This document shows, piece after piece, positions 1 to 7,922 of a stretch of 25,190 bases of DNA. The notes below the pieces were generated by a model that was not told the origin of the DNA, did not search any database, and was given only the letters and a program-made list of their open reading frames with translations. Each line of letters begins with the position of its first letter. The stretch's first letter is position 1. Source of the DNA: a virus; the IMG/VR virus record IMGVR_UViG_3300035698_020643, positions 1 to 25,190 of that record; one strand, given 5' to 3'. The position numbers and the translations under genes were made by a program.

Positions 1-5
1 ATATA

Positions 6-671
6 ATGCACATAAATAATTTTCCTTTAACAAGTCATATAATTCATTCAGGTAATCCAAACGATTTAGAAAGAGCTTATTATGATAATGGTGATGGAAC
101 AACTATTGATTCAACAACTGCTTTTAATTCGACAGGAACAAATATAACTTTATTTGAATATGATAATTCAATTATATATATGGCAAGTGCTACAAGCACA
201 GAGTTTACAAATATGGCTTTTGATATTTCAACTGAGAGCCAAAGAAATATAAATGCTGAATATTATTATTGTACTGGAGATGATACTTGGGTAGCTTTAC
301 CTGGTGTAACAGACACAACAGATGGATTTAAACAATCAGGTTCTATAAACTTTATGAATCCAGTTGATAGAGGACAATGTAATGAAGAAATTGACAGTAC
401 AGCTTTTGCAGATACAGACGCTAGAAGTTATATAGCCATTAAAAGAAGACGAAGCAATAATTGGGTTGGACAAAAACCTATAGAAAACTTAGTTAGTATT
501 TCAGGTGGTGGTTCTTATCTTTATATGGACAGCTACGGACTGAAACCAGTCCCATCAAGCGGTGCGCCATACGCTTGCTCTGCAACCACAGCAGGAATGC
601 AATATTACGACAGCTCTGATACTCATTTCTACGGCTGCAATGCAACTTCTTGGACACAATTAGACAACTAA
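6..671 (+). CDS. Tail-fibre-like protein, probably 5' partial
   Basis: The first ATG is at base 6, but the frame is still open to the window edge, so the real start may lie upstream. The last ~45 residues carry a pattern common at the ends of phage fibre and host-contact proteins: cysteine, small residues, GMQYYDSSDTHFYGC, then a W and a terminal LDN. The first ~165 residues are rich in S, T, N, D and Y, as expected for a beta-rich surface domain, but I recognise no family. Bases 6 to ~510 are clearly more AT-rich and use different codons from the final ~160 bases and the next genes, suggesting that the variable part was swapped in upstream of a conserved end. The TAA stop overlaps the next ATG (TAATG). 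Fibre role is inferred from the C-terminus and neighbours. Confidence 0.6.
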   Translation: MHINNFPLTSHIIHSGNPNDLERAYYDNGDGTTIDSTTAFNSTGTNITLFEYDNSIIYMASATSTEFTNMAFDISTESQRNINAEYYYCTGDDTWVALPGVTDTTDGFKQSGSINFMNPVDRGQCNEEIDSTAFADTDARSYIAIKRRRSNNWVGQKPIENLVSISGGGSYLYMDSYGLKPVPSSGAPYACSATTAGMQYYDSSDTHFYGCNATSWTQLDN

Positions 672-1039
672 TGGATCTCAAAACTAAAATCACGACAAGC
701 GTCCTCACCGCAGTGACGGCTCTCGGTGGCACAGTAGCCAGCGTGGAAGTACTCGCAGAGAACGGAGTGGACAATATCATCTCTGACCAAGTCGTCAGCT
801 CACAGAGCGTTAAAAACACCCTCACGGTCTTAAAGTGGGAGAATGGCGACGAATTGAAAAGATTGAAAGAACATCTTAAACCACTCGCTAACAAAATAAG
901 GAAGAACGAGAGGGTAGAAGTCCTCAAACTGGACGAATACTACGCACTTCTCGCCTTCGGAGCTGATGTAAATGTGGTGCTGGAAGGTGGAGGAAACGTA
1001 AAAGACCTCGTAAATAATTATTTATTTAATCAACTTTAA
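671..1039 (+). CDS. Hypothetical protein, 122 aa
   Basis: I do not recognise this protein. The ATG at 671 is preferred over an earlier in-frame ATG at 650 because it overlaps the preceding stop as TAATG, an arrangement used repeatedly in this window. Residues ~6-30 are small and hydrophobic and could be a membrane or signal-like segment. The rest is charged and probably helical, with a KWENGDELKRLKEHLKPL stretch. The DNA has the same composition as the downstream small membrane genes, and the gene lies directly before a holin-like gene, so a role near lysis or the virion end is possible. Nothing in the sequence proves it. Confidence 0.6.
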   Translation: MDLKTKITTSVLTAVTALGGTVASVEVLAENGVDNIISDQVVSSQSVKNTLTVLKWENGDELKRLKEHLKPLANKIRKNERVEVLKLDEYYALLAFGADVNVVLEGGGNVKDLVNNYLFNQL

Positions 1040-1051
1040 CCCCCTATTATT

Positions 1052-1246
1052 ATGGATAAAATCATCACACTTCTCGGTCAAAGGAGAATCTGGGTAGGAA
1101 TCGTCAGCACTTTAGCTTTCTTCCTCCCAAGCATCGGAATAGATATTCCGGTTTTAACTGACTTGCTGACTGCTTTCGGTGGTGCAATCGCTAGTCTCAT
1201 TGTTGCTGGTCTCGCTCTCTGGTCTTACGCTTTCCCAAAAAAATGA
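1052..1246 (+). CDS. Small two-helix membrane protein, holin-like
   Basis: The 64-residue protein has two hydrophobic segments, at about residues 13-28 and 36-60, joined by a short turn (IDIPVLTD), and ends in a short basic tail (FPKK). This size and topology fit class II phage holins, which open the inner membrane for lysis, but many small phage membrane proteins look alike. The start is preceded by TTTAACCCCC, an example of the motif seen before many starts here. Its stop overlaps the next start (ATGA at 1243), so the two are probably translated together. Holin is a suggestion from topology and neighbours, not from a recognised family. Confidence 0.6.
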   Translation: MDKIITLLGQRRIWVGIVSTLAFFLPSIGIDIPVLTDLLTAFGGAIASLIVAGLALWSYAFPKK

Positions 1247-1518
1247 GTGAAACAATCAGACATCACATTTTAAAAATCACCGTTGCGACGGTCTGTATAT
1301 CATTGTTGTTTGTCTGTGGGGTTACATGGAAAGCTGCAACGGCAAAAGCTATGAGTGATGCAAGAGATGAAACTCAAGATTCAAGAATAACATCACTGGA
1401 AACAACATTAAGCGGAATCATAGGAGAAATGAAGCTGATGAACACAAGCCTAATCCAAATCAAAGCAGTCCTCGGAGTTTCAGACATAGACCTTCCTCGT
1501 GAAGCCCTTAAACAATAA
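1243..1518 (+). CDS. Membrane-anchored coiled-coil protein, possibly spanin- or holin-accessory-like
   Basis: The 91-residue protein has a short N-terminus, one transmembrane segment (about residues 11-30, ending FVCGVTWKAA) and a charged helical part (about 36-75) with regularly spaced hydrophobic residues that look like a coiled coil. This N-in, single-span plus coiled-coil layout is shared by inner-membrane spanins and some holin-accessory proteins. No lipoprotein partner with a lipobox was seen nearby, so a two-component spanin is not demonstrated. The start overlaps the stop of the preceding holin-like gene as ATGA. Function is inferred from topology only. Confidence 0.6.
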   Translation: MSETIRHHILKITVATVCISLLFVCGVTWKAATAKAMSDARDETQDSRITSLETTLSGIIGEMKLMNTSLIQIKAVLGVSDIDLPREALKQ

Positions 1519-1520
1519 AA

Positions 1521-1697
1521 ATGCCCCTCAGAATCAAAGTCGGGGCGAAAGCTCCTCACATCCGAGTCGGTGCGAATGCTCCGATAATCAAAATCGGAGT
1601 TCCGTCGCAGAAAGTCAGAATTCCTCAACCTACTAAACACATTAAACCTACAAAGTTTTTTATTCCCCCAAATAAACGCAGAAAAAACTTTGCCTAA
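1521..1697 (+). CDS. 58-residue basic protein with a short internal repeat
   Basis: This small gene begins two bases after the previous TAA and ends at TAA 1695-1697. The first ~34 residues are three to four repeats of about nine residues: IKVGAKAPH, IRVGANAPI, IKIGVPSQK, then VRIPQPTK. The repeat can also be seen in the DNA as similar units (AGTCGGGGCGAAAGCTCC, AGTCGGTGCGAATGCTCC). The tail is rich in P, K and R. There is no hydrophobic span. Alternating beta-type residues separated by G/A/P suggest a small beta-repeat structure, perhaps a virion-associated peptide. I know of no family for it. The repeat and tight spacing make it likely that the gene is real. Confidence 0.5.
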   Translation: MPLRIKVGAKAPHIRVGANAPIIKIGVPSQKVRIPQPTKHIKPTKFFIPPNKRRKNFA

Positions 1698-1724
1698 ACA
1701 TGTTTCCATTCAAAAATTTTATTT

Positions 1725-2366
1725 ATGAGTAATCTTACAATTTCCGAATGCCGTGACCTGCTAGACAGGGACTTGAGCTTTCGCACGTCCACTGGCGACG
1801 TGGGCTCCGACTTATTCGATGATTTTATAAATGAGATCGAAGACATCTATTTTGATTTAGATATCCAGGCTAATCCAAAGAAGTATCTCACAGCGACAGC
1901 AATCTCAACCGCGCTAAATCCAACTCCTCTGGCTACGGCTTACGATATGGACGTGATGGGTGCTGGGATATTCGAGGCGAACAGCGACGGAACTATCTCG
2001 GATGTGCCGACACACAAGACAAATCGAGGCTCAAGCGTTTCAGGCTATTTTATTGACGAGCAAACTGACGAGGATGGAGCGAATGTTGTCTGGACACCAC
2101 CCTCAATCGCCGCAGCGGTAAAATGGGCTGTATTCGTGCCTTACAGGACGGTCAAAGCTGCTGATGGAACGACTACGACTCTTTTTCCATCAAGAAAAGC
2201 AGCGTTCATTAAACGAGCACTTCTCCGCTATTGGTCTTTGTGGAATCGTGGCAAAGACGGAATGCTCGCCGCAGCCGACTCAGAATTCCTAAATCAGTTA
2301 AAACACATCATCAGTAATTCCGCTGTTCAGAAGGAAGACGCTTCACTAAATTTAGATTCATTTTAA
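1725..2366 (+). CDS. Phage structural protein, neck/adaptor-type (hypothetical)
   Basis: The 213-residue protein has an acidic N-terminus with a helical region (LFDDFINEIEDIYFDLDI), a beta-type middle, and a helical C-terminal part ending SLNLDSF. The section around residues 127-165 (PSIAAAVKWAVFVPYRTVK) resembles nothing I can name. Position suggests a connector or neck component: it directly precedes a propeller-like tail protein and overlaps its start (TAATG, stop TAA at 2364-2366). The assignment to the neck is inference from gene order. No Shine-Dalgarno sequence precedes the ATG. Confidence 0.6.
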   Translation: MSNLTISECRDLLDRDLSFRTSTGDVGSDLFDDFINEIEDIYFDLDIQANPKKYLTATAISTALNPTPLATAYDMDVMGAGIFEANSDGTISDVPTHKTNRGSSVSGYFIDEQTDEDGANVVWTPPSIAAAVKWAVFVPYRTVKAADGTTTTLFPSRKAAFIKRALLRYWSLWNRGKDGMLAAADSEFLNQLKHIISNSAVQKEDASLNLDSF

Positions 2367-4210
2367 TGTTTCCAACACCCCTCCCAAATGTCGCACCTCC
2401 AAAAGAGACAATTCAATCTGCCTCTAATCTTTCTGGTCTCAATCAAAGGGATTTCGCGAAACTGATTAAAAACGCGGTCTTCAAAATGACGAATCACTGG
2501 AAGTCTGGAATCGGAGAGCTGAGGAAAGCCCCCGGGTCTGATTTGGAATATGAGGTAACGACCGGGACGGATGCTGGGGATGCTCTTACTTTCTTGAAAC
2601 CGTGGTTTCCCGGGTATCAGGTGTTTGCTTATGGCACAGTCCTAAAAGTCCGTGATACAATAGCAGGGACAACTATCGACGTAAAAGATGATTTCACAGC
2701 TGATGTTACAGACGGTCGAAAATATTCTTCTTATTTTTATGTTGCTGATGGTAATGATGGCGATAATATCGGGTATCTCAAGGCTACCTTAGCTTACGAC
2801 ACGCAGACTGCTAATTACACTGTCGGAAAGATACTCACAGGCGCGACCAGTGCGGCGAGAGCGGTAATAATTGCTGACGCTGATGGAGGAACTACTGGCA
2901 CACTCACGCTGAGGATTCTCTCTGGTTCTTTTTCGGACGGCGAGGTAATCGCAGATAATAATTCTACCCCAGGCTCGGCGAAAGCTAATGGGACTTTAGC
3001 TGTTTCGTGGACTGAGATTGCAGATGCTCCGGCATGCGAGATACTTACGATTATTGGTGGAAATCGTCTCGGGACAGGTAATACTGATACTGATGTCTCC
3101 GAGGTGCATATCTCAAGGGTCGATCAACTTTCAGGAGTTCCATTCGCTCTGACCGCCGATTGGACGGTCGCTACTGACCCTGACTCTCCTTTCAAACAAA
3201 CTTTCCCCGACGGTGGAGAGGTACAGGCTTTTGGAGAACTTGGCTCACAGACTGCGGTACTACTAGACGATGGCAAATTTGGCTTCAGAATCACCCAAGT
3301 GGATGTTTCTGGAACCGGACTTGTTCTCGATACTCCGATTGATTTTCAGAATATAGACTTTGGAGCATCTAGCCAAGCTACATCAACCAGCCAAGGCGTA
3401 ATCTACGTCAACGAATCTGGTGTTTGGATTATGGCGAGCGGAGGACTGACAAAAACTCCATATTCTGCTGTGGATGACAGAATCTCTAGACCTCTCGGAA
3501 GAGAGTTTACAAAAGACTACACCTTCGTAGGAGCACGAATCGTGAAAGACGATGACAACGAACTATTATTAATCGCATGTCGGGATAATTCTTCGACCAA
3601 TAACAAAGTTTTGGTCTATCACCTCGTCAAAGAACTTCGAGGATGGGCTGTTTGGACCAAGAATATCTCTTGTTGGCTAAAGGACGGAAAAGACATCTAC
3701 TTTGGCAGCGCAAGCGATACTTCTGTCTCAAAGTTCGACTACGACCTCGGGGCTGATAATGACTTAGAAATTTACACCGAACTTGTCTTGGAGTGGAACT
3801 CCCCAAGTGAAAGCCTCGTCAGTCCTAAAATGGTCTCAATGGCGGGTAGACTTGGAAGCGAAACACAATTTGACTTTTCGATTGATGTTTTTGATAAAGA
3901 GTGGTCGTTTTCCAGTCGGATTGCTCTAAACGGAAATGCAGATACTGAATACTCGTGGACTACCTCGGGAGTCGGGGCAAGACTGCCAGCAGTCGGTAGT
4001 GGCGCAATAGGAGCCGCTGCGGTAGGTGGGCGGGGCGTAGGTGATGGAAGTTCTCTTATCCCGTCTCGTGGACAACGGAGGCTCGGAATGAGTGAATATC
4101 TACGAGTCAGAGGACGATTGACCTCTTTCGATAAATCTCAAAGTGTAATAAACTTATTCACAATATTCTTCGAAACAGCAGGACAGGCTGAAGCATCTAA
4201 TTTAACTTAA
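2366..4210 (+). CDS. Large tail/neck protein, probable beta-propeller-like tail nozzle or stabilisation protein
   Basis: The 614-residue protein is almost entirely beta-type. The part from about residue 225 (ILTIIGGNRLGTG, then repeats such as GELGSQTAVLLDDGKFGF and GVIYVNESGVWIMASGG) has the repeated-blade look of podovirus tail-nozzle and DNA-stabilisation proteins, which close the neck of the particle. Residues ~149-212 form an insertion with a TVGKILTGATSAARAV and GTTGTLTLRILSGSFSDGE pattern, a decorating module seen in many phage tail proteins. The C-terminus has a glycine-rich stretch (GAIGAAAVGGRGVGDGSS) before a final strand-rich segment. The start overlaps the previous stop. Structural role is well supported by context; the exact tail part is inference. 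Confidence 0.6.
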   Translation: MFPTPLPNVAPPKETIQSASNLSGLNQRDFAKLIKNAVFKMTNHWKSGIGELRKAPGSDLEYEVTTGTDAGDALTFLKPWFPGYQVFAYGTVLKVRDTIAGTTIDVKDDFTADVTDGRKYSSYFYVADGNDGDNIGYLKATLAYDTQTANYTVGKILTGATSAARAVIIADADGGTTGTLTLRILSGSFSDGEVIADNNSTPGSAKANGTLAVSWTEIADAPACEILTIIGGNRLGTGNTDTDVSEVHISRVDQLSGVPFALTADWTVATDPDSPFKQTFPDGGEVQAFGELGSQTAVLLDDGKFGFRITQVDVSGTGLVLDTPIDFQNIDFGASSQATSTSQGVIYVNESGVWIMASGGLTKTPYSAVDDRISRPLGREFTKDYTFVGARIVKDDDNELLLIACRDNSSTNNKVLVYHLVKELRGWAVWTKNISCWLKDGKDIYFGSASDTSVSKFDYDLGADNDLEIYTELVLEWNSPSESLVSPKMVSMAGRLGSETQFDFSIDVFDKEWSFSSRIALNGNADTEYSWTTSGVGARLPAVGSGAIGAAAVGGRGVGDGSSLIPSRGQRRLGMSEYLRVRGRLTSFDKSQSVINLFTIFFETAGQAEASNLT

Positions 4211-4215
4211 TTATC

Positions 4216-5472
4216 ATGGCTGACAGCACAAGCGTAACCGACTTCAACATTGGACATTTTTTTAATGTTTCAACGGTGACCAATACAGTCTCCGCGACCG
4301 CGACTTTTGGAATTAAGATTACAAAAGCTTTTGTTGACAAAGACGGAGCTGTAATTACCGGGAATTTCTTCTTAAACATTCTCGATCCTGATAATAATAA
4401 AGTCGAAAGAATCTACGTTCCTGCTTCTGGTGTTTCTACCGACGGTCTGACAATCGGAGTTGAAACGACTGGTGAGGTTACGAGAGGACTAAAACCAACC
4501 GGAAATGATGTTGATAATGGCTCTTCGACTTATTCATTTAAATTAAGATCAGGAATGATTGTGGCAGCAACGATGGATCCGATTATTATTACAGAATTTC
4601 AAAGAGCTTTGCTGGCTGAGATATCTTGCAAGATCAAGTTCGGAGCAAATCCAACCTTCGACGCTGGAATATCAATCGCGCCAAACACCTACGCAACAGT
4701 CGCCGCGCGAAACGCTGACATCCCCTCACCATCTGACTGGCTTTTTGCCGGAGTCGATGATACTGGAATGACCTACTACAACCCAACAACAGTTCAGTGG
4801 GAAACTCTCGGCTCTGAAACCCCAACCCCAACCGCAACAAATGTAGTTCAAGGCAAAGTATATAAAGCATCAGTAGCAAATCAAGGAGCGCAAACAGCTG
4901 GTGTATATGCCCTAATGGCAGAGAATCTCGTAAAAACAAGTAGCGGAGCAGCAGATGAAAATAAAGTGCCAGTGCTAAACGCAGACGGAGACATAGAAGA
5001 TGGTTTTATCCCAAGCACAATCGGTATTACAGGTGAAATAAAACTGTGGTCAACCGCATCTGCTCCGACTGGGTGGCTCATCGCAAACGCTGCTGCGGTG
5101 TCTCGGACAACTTACGCTGCTCTTTTCGCAGTCGTCGGAACGACATACGGAGTCGGCGACGGCTCGACAACTTTCAACCTGCCTGATTTCAGAGGAAGAA
5201 CGCCGATTGGGGCTGGGACGGGCGATGCAGCGGATGCGACTGCTCACGCCCTCGCTGATACAGAAGGAACTGAAACTCACCAGCTTACTGAGAACGAAAT
5301 GCCATCGCATACTCACGATATTACGCTAAAAGGGATTGGTGGTTCTGGCGGTCAATCAATTTATTCATATGTTACAGGAGATGTTGCCATAACTTCTGAT
5401 TCAAAAGGAGGTGATGCAGCTCACAACAACCTCCAACCATCCCTCACAATCAACTTTATTATCAAGACTTAA
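4216..5472 (+). CDS. Phage tail collar-domain fibre protein
   Basis: The 418-residue protein ends in a clear phage tail collar domain (residues ~270-360): GEIKLWSTASAPTGWL, FNLPDFRGRTPIGAG and EMPSHTHDI, followed by a C-terminal LQPSLTINFIIKT. This arrangement is typical of short tail fibres and microcystin-dependent-type proteins, whose tips contact the host surface; the histidine-rich SHTH may bind metal. The middle (about residues 150-200) has a TGMTYYNPTTVQWETLG motif similar to the end of the first gene in the window, so the two share a small fibre module. The start is preceded by TTTAAC nine bases upstream. Family assignment is firm; receptor specificity is unknown. Confidence 0.9.
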   Translation: MADSTSVTDFNIGHFFNVSTVTNTVSATATFGIKITKAFVDKDGAVITGNFFLNILDPDNNKVERIYVPASGVSTDGLTIGVETTGEVTRGLKPTGNDVDNGSSTYSFKLRSGMIVAATMDPIIITEFQRALLAEISCKIKFGANPTFDAGISIAPNTYATVAARNADIPSPSDWLFAGVDDTGMTYYNPTTVQWETLGSETPTPTATNVVQGKVYKASVANQGAQTAGVYALMAENLVKTSSGAADENKVPVLNADGDIEDGFIPSTIGITGEIKLWSTASAPTGWLIANAAAVSRTTYAALFAVVGTTYGVGDGSTTFNLPDFRGRTPIGAGTGDAADATAHALADTEGTETHQLTENEMPSHTHDITLKGIGGSGGQSIYSYVTGDVAITSDSKGGDAAHNNLQPSLTINFIIKT

Positions 5473-5480
5473 ACAACTTA

Positions 5481-7922
5481 ATGCTTAATCTATACCAATC
5501 ACGAATAGGAGAATCATCCCTCACTTCGGTGAGAGAACAGCGGATGATTTTCCTCACGCCGGAGGAGCAGCGAGCCATCAACAGAGGCTCTGCTGGACTC
5601 TCAAAAGATGGAGATCAAAAGCTGCTCGGAAGTTTAGGGTTTTTCACAAACAAAACAACCGGAGCGATAAGTGATAGAAGTGGGACGCTTTTAAACAAAC
5701 CAGCCATTGAATCCGCAGCGGAAATAGTAGAGAGTCCAGTAGCAGTTCAAACCACCGCAACTAGATTAAACGACCTCCAAAACCGAGCCTCAGCCCCCGG
5801 TGTCTCACAAGCAGAAAAAGAAAGACTCGAAACCGTCATTCGTGGACTCAACGCAGAAACACCCGAACAGACCGCAAAGACTCAAATGTCCGACGCACAA
5901 TCTCAAGCAGAAGCAGCCCGAATAAACAGAGCAAAGAGGGAAGAAGACATCCGAACAAAAGAGGGTGAAGCTGGCAGGATGATCGAGAGAGGACAGGGAG
6001 CACTCCTACAGGCTAAAGGCGGACGAGAAGGTGTCCAGTCCTCCACAACCGCAGGAATCATCGCAGCATCAAAAACAGGAGGAGAAAAACTACTCTCCCA
6101 AGCAATCTCCGCCGATCCTGAAATCAACAGACTAAACGCGATTGAGAGCGGAAACATCGCCAAAGTCAACGCTCTTTCAGAAGCCATAAAAACAACAAGA
6201 TTTGATCGTGCTGAAGATGTCCTCGCGTTGCAAGATCAATTTGAAGACCTCCAAAAAGAACTAACAGCTAACGCCACAGACAAAGCATTAAAAACAATCA
6301 CCCAACTAGGCTCATCAGTCGCTCAATTCGATGTGAATGATTTTGTCGATTTCGCAGTCGCTCAAGGACTCGACCCAACAGTCGCCAAAGCAATTCACTC
6401 GGACAATGTAGCTCTCGCCCTAGCTCAAAAGAGCAAAGACGAAACAGCAATCCAACAGGCAGAAGCTACTCTCCAAAAAACCCTAGCAGACATTGCTCAG
6501 GTCGGAGTAAGCGATACAGATAAAACGGTAGCGGCATTACAGCGACTCCTAAACGCTGGTACGATCACACAGGAACAATTCAGTGCGGCGGTCCAAGAAG
6601 AAATAGGGATTGGCGCAGATCCGACAAAGCTCGGATTCACAACTGTTAACGGTAAATTATACTCTACCGATCCAAAAACAGGCAAAGCCACTTTAGCCGC
6701 AACTGACGAAAACAATAACCCAATCGCTCCAGCATTCAGTCAGGTAGGGAATGGTCAAATTACTTATAATTACGGATCTGCTAGTTTGAATGCTGGTGAT
6801 AATCCTTTATTGCAAAATGGTAAATTTGGAACTCCGGGCATAGATATTGATGGAAACACTGGCGATGTTATTCAAGCATTTGTGAGTGGCACGGTTACTT
6901 CTGTTGCCAATGATAATGGATATGGGAATCAAGTTATTGTTACAGACGAACAAGGAAATCAGCATATGTACTCTCATCTTCGTGAAATTCCTGAATTTCT
7001 CGCAGAAGGTCAAACTGTTACTGACGGAATGGTTCTAGGATATATGGGGAATACTGGATCGGTATTCGGAATTGAAGGTAATCGTCCAGGCGCAGGAGAC
7101 ACAGAAACAGGAAGTCATCTTGATTACCGGATTAAAGGGCAGCCAGTTATGCAGCCAAATGGTCAAAGCTCTGCATGGATTAACCCAAATGTATTTATAG
7201 CCAATAAGCCAGTTGACTTTAAAGAAGAATTGATTCCACTTTATAAAAAGTTTGGAACAGAAGGACTAGCCGCAGCTGATTGGACCGCTATCGACAAGAT
7301 GGGGATTTCACCAGAAGACTTTGCGAAACAAGCTCTTGCCAGCGCAACTACATCCGACGAAGACCAAGCGAGGATAACATTTGCCGAAGACTTGATAGAG
7401 AAAGCTCAAGTTCTTAAAAACTTCAAAGCTCTTGCAGCTAAAAAAGACAAATCAACATTTGGTATTCCGGGACTTGGTGGTGAACTCATTGATCCAAGAA
7501 CTACTGCTGCTCTCGCACCATTTGGTCTTACATTACCGTTTTCAGAATCAAGAAACTTCAAAGTAGCTTTTGATGCTTTCATCTCAAAACTATCTTTAGA
7601 CAATTTAGTTCAATTAAAATCTCAAGGTGCAACATTCGGAGCTTTGTCTGACAACGAGTTAAGGTTTATTACAAATGCTGCTTCTAAATTAAATATTGGT
7701 ATGGGAGAAGCTGATTTCCAAGAGGAGTTAAGCAAACTTATTTTAATATTTGAGTCAGCTATTCCAAATTTAGAACGCTCATCACTTGCAACCGGGACAG
7801 AAGAAACACCAACAGAATTTGCAGATAATTTTGTTGATAATTATCCAGTATCTAATCCGCAATTCTTTGGGTCTGAACCACAGAAAGAAGAAGCTGCTCC
7901 TAAAATTCAACCAACTACATAA
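5481..7922 (+). CDS. Large virion-type protein with degenerate M23 (LytM) peptidase domain
   Basis: The 813-residue protein has a helical, coiled-coil-rich N-terminal half (strongest at residues ~85-170), an M23-like domain (~440-570) and a helical C-terminal part. The M23 fold is recognisable from PGIDIDG, the DGYGNQ-type turn NDNGYGNQVIV, MYSHLREI, VLGYMGNTGS and SHLDYRI. Normal M23 enzymes bind zinc with HxxxD and the second histidine of HxH. Here the first histidine is T451 (D455 is kept) and the HxH second histidine is D548 (H546 is kept); H499 is also present. The domain is therefore either inactive or uses an altered metal site. Its DNA (about 6730-7210) is more AT-rich than the preceding part, suggesting domain exchange. 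An internal virion or tail-tip role in cell-wall passage is inferred. Confidence 0.75.
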   Translation: MLNLYQSRIGESSLTSVREQRMIFLTPEEQRAINRGSAGLSKDGDQKLLGSLGFFTNKTTGAISDRSGTLLNKPAIESAAEIVESPVAVQTTATRLNDLQNRASAPGVSQAEKERLETVIRGLNAETPEQTAKTQMSDAQSQAEAARINRAKREEDIRTKEGEAGRMIERGQGALLQAKGGREGVQSSTTAGIIAASKTGGEKLLSQAISADPEINRLNAIESGNIAKVNALSEAIKTTRFDRAEDVLALQDQFEDLQKELTANATDKALKTITQLGSSVAQFDVNDFVDFAVAQGLDPTVAKAIHSDNVALALAQKSKDETAIQQAEATLQKTLADIAQVGVSDTDKTVAALQRLLNAGTITQEQFSAAVQEEIGIGADPTKLGFTTVNGKLYSTDPKTGKATLAATDENNNPIAPAFSQVGNGQITYNYGSASLNAGDNPLLQNGKFGTPGIDIDGNTGDVIQAFVSGTVTSVANDNGYGNQVIVTDEQGNQHMYSHLREIPEFLAEGQTVTDGMVLGYMGNTGSVFGIEGNRPGAGDTETGSHLDYRIKGQPVMQPNGQSSAWINPNVFIANKPVDFKEELIPLYKKFGTEGLAAADWTAIDKMGISPEDFAKQALASATTSDEDQARITFAEDLIEKAQVLKNFKALAAKKDKSTFGIPGLGGELIDPRTTAALAPFGLTLPFSESRNFKVAFDAFISKLSLDNLVQLKSQGATFGALSDNELRFITNAASKLNIGMGEADFQEELSKLILIFESAIPNLERSSLATGTEETPTEFADNFVDNYPVSNPQFFGSEPQKEEAAPKIQPTT

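Noticed and set aside
493-927. Minus-strand frame of 144 codons
   Set aside because: It overlaps two plus-strand genes that are coupled by TAATG, and its protein looks like an antisense shadow.
1374-1709. Minus-strand frame of 111 codons
   Set aside because: It is antisense to the coiled-coil gene and the 58-residue repeat gene. The RS-rich composition and apparent repeats come from the sense repeats.
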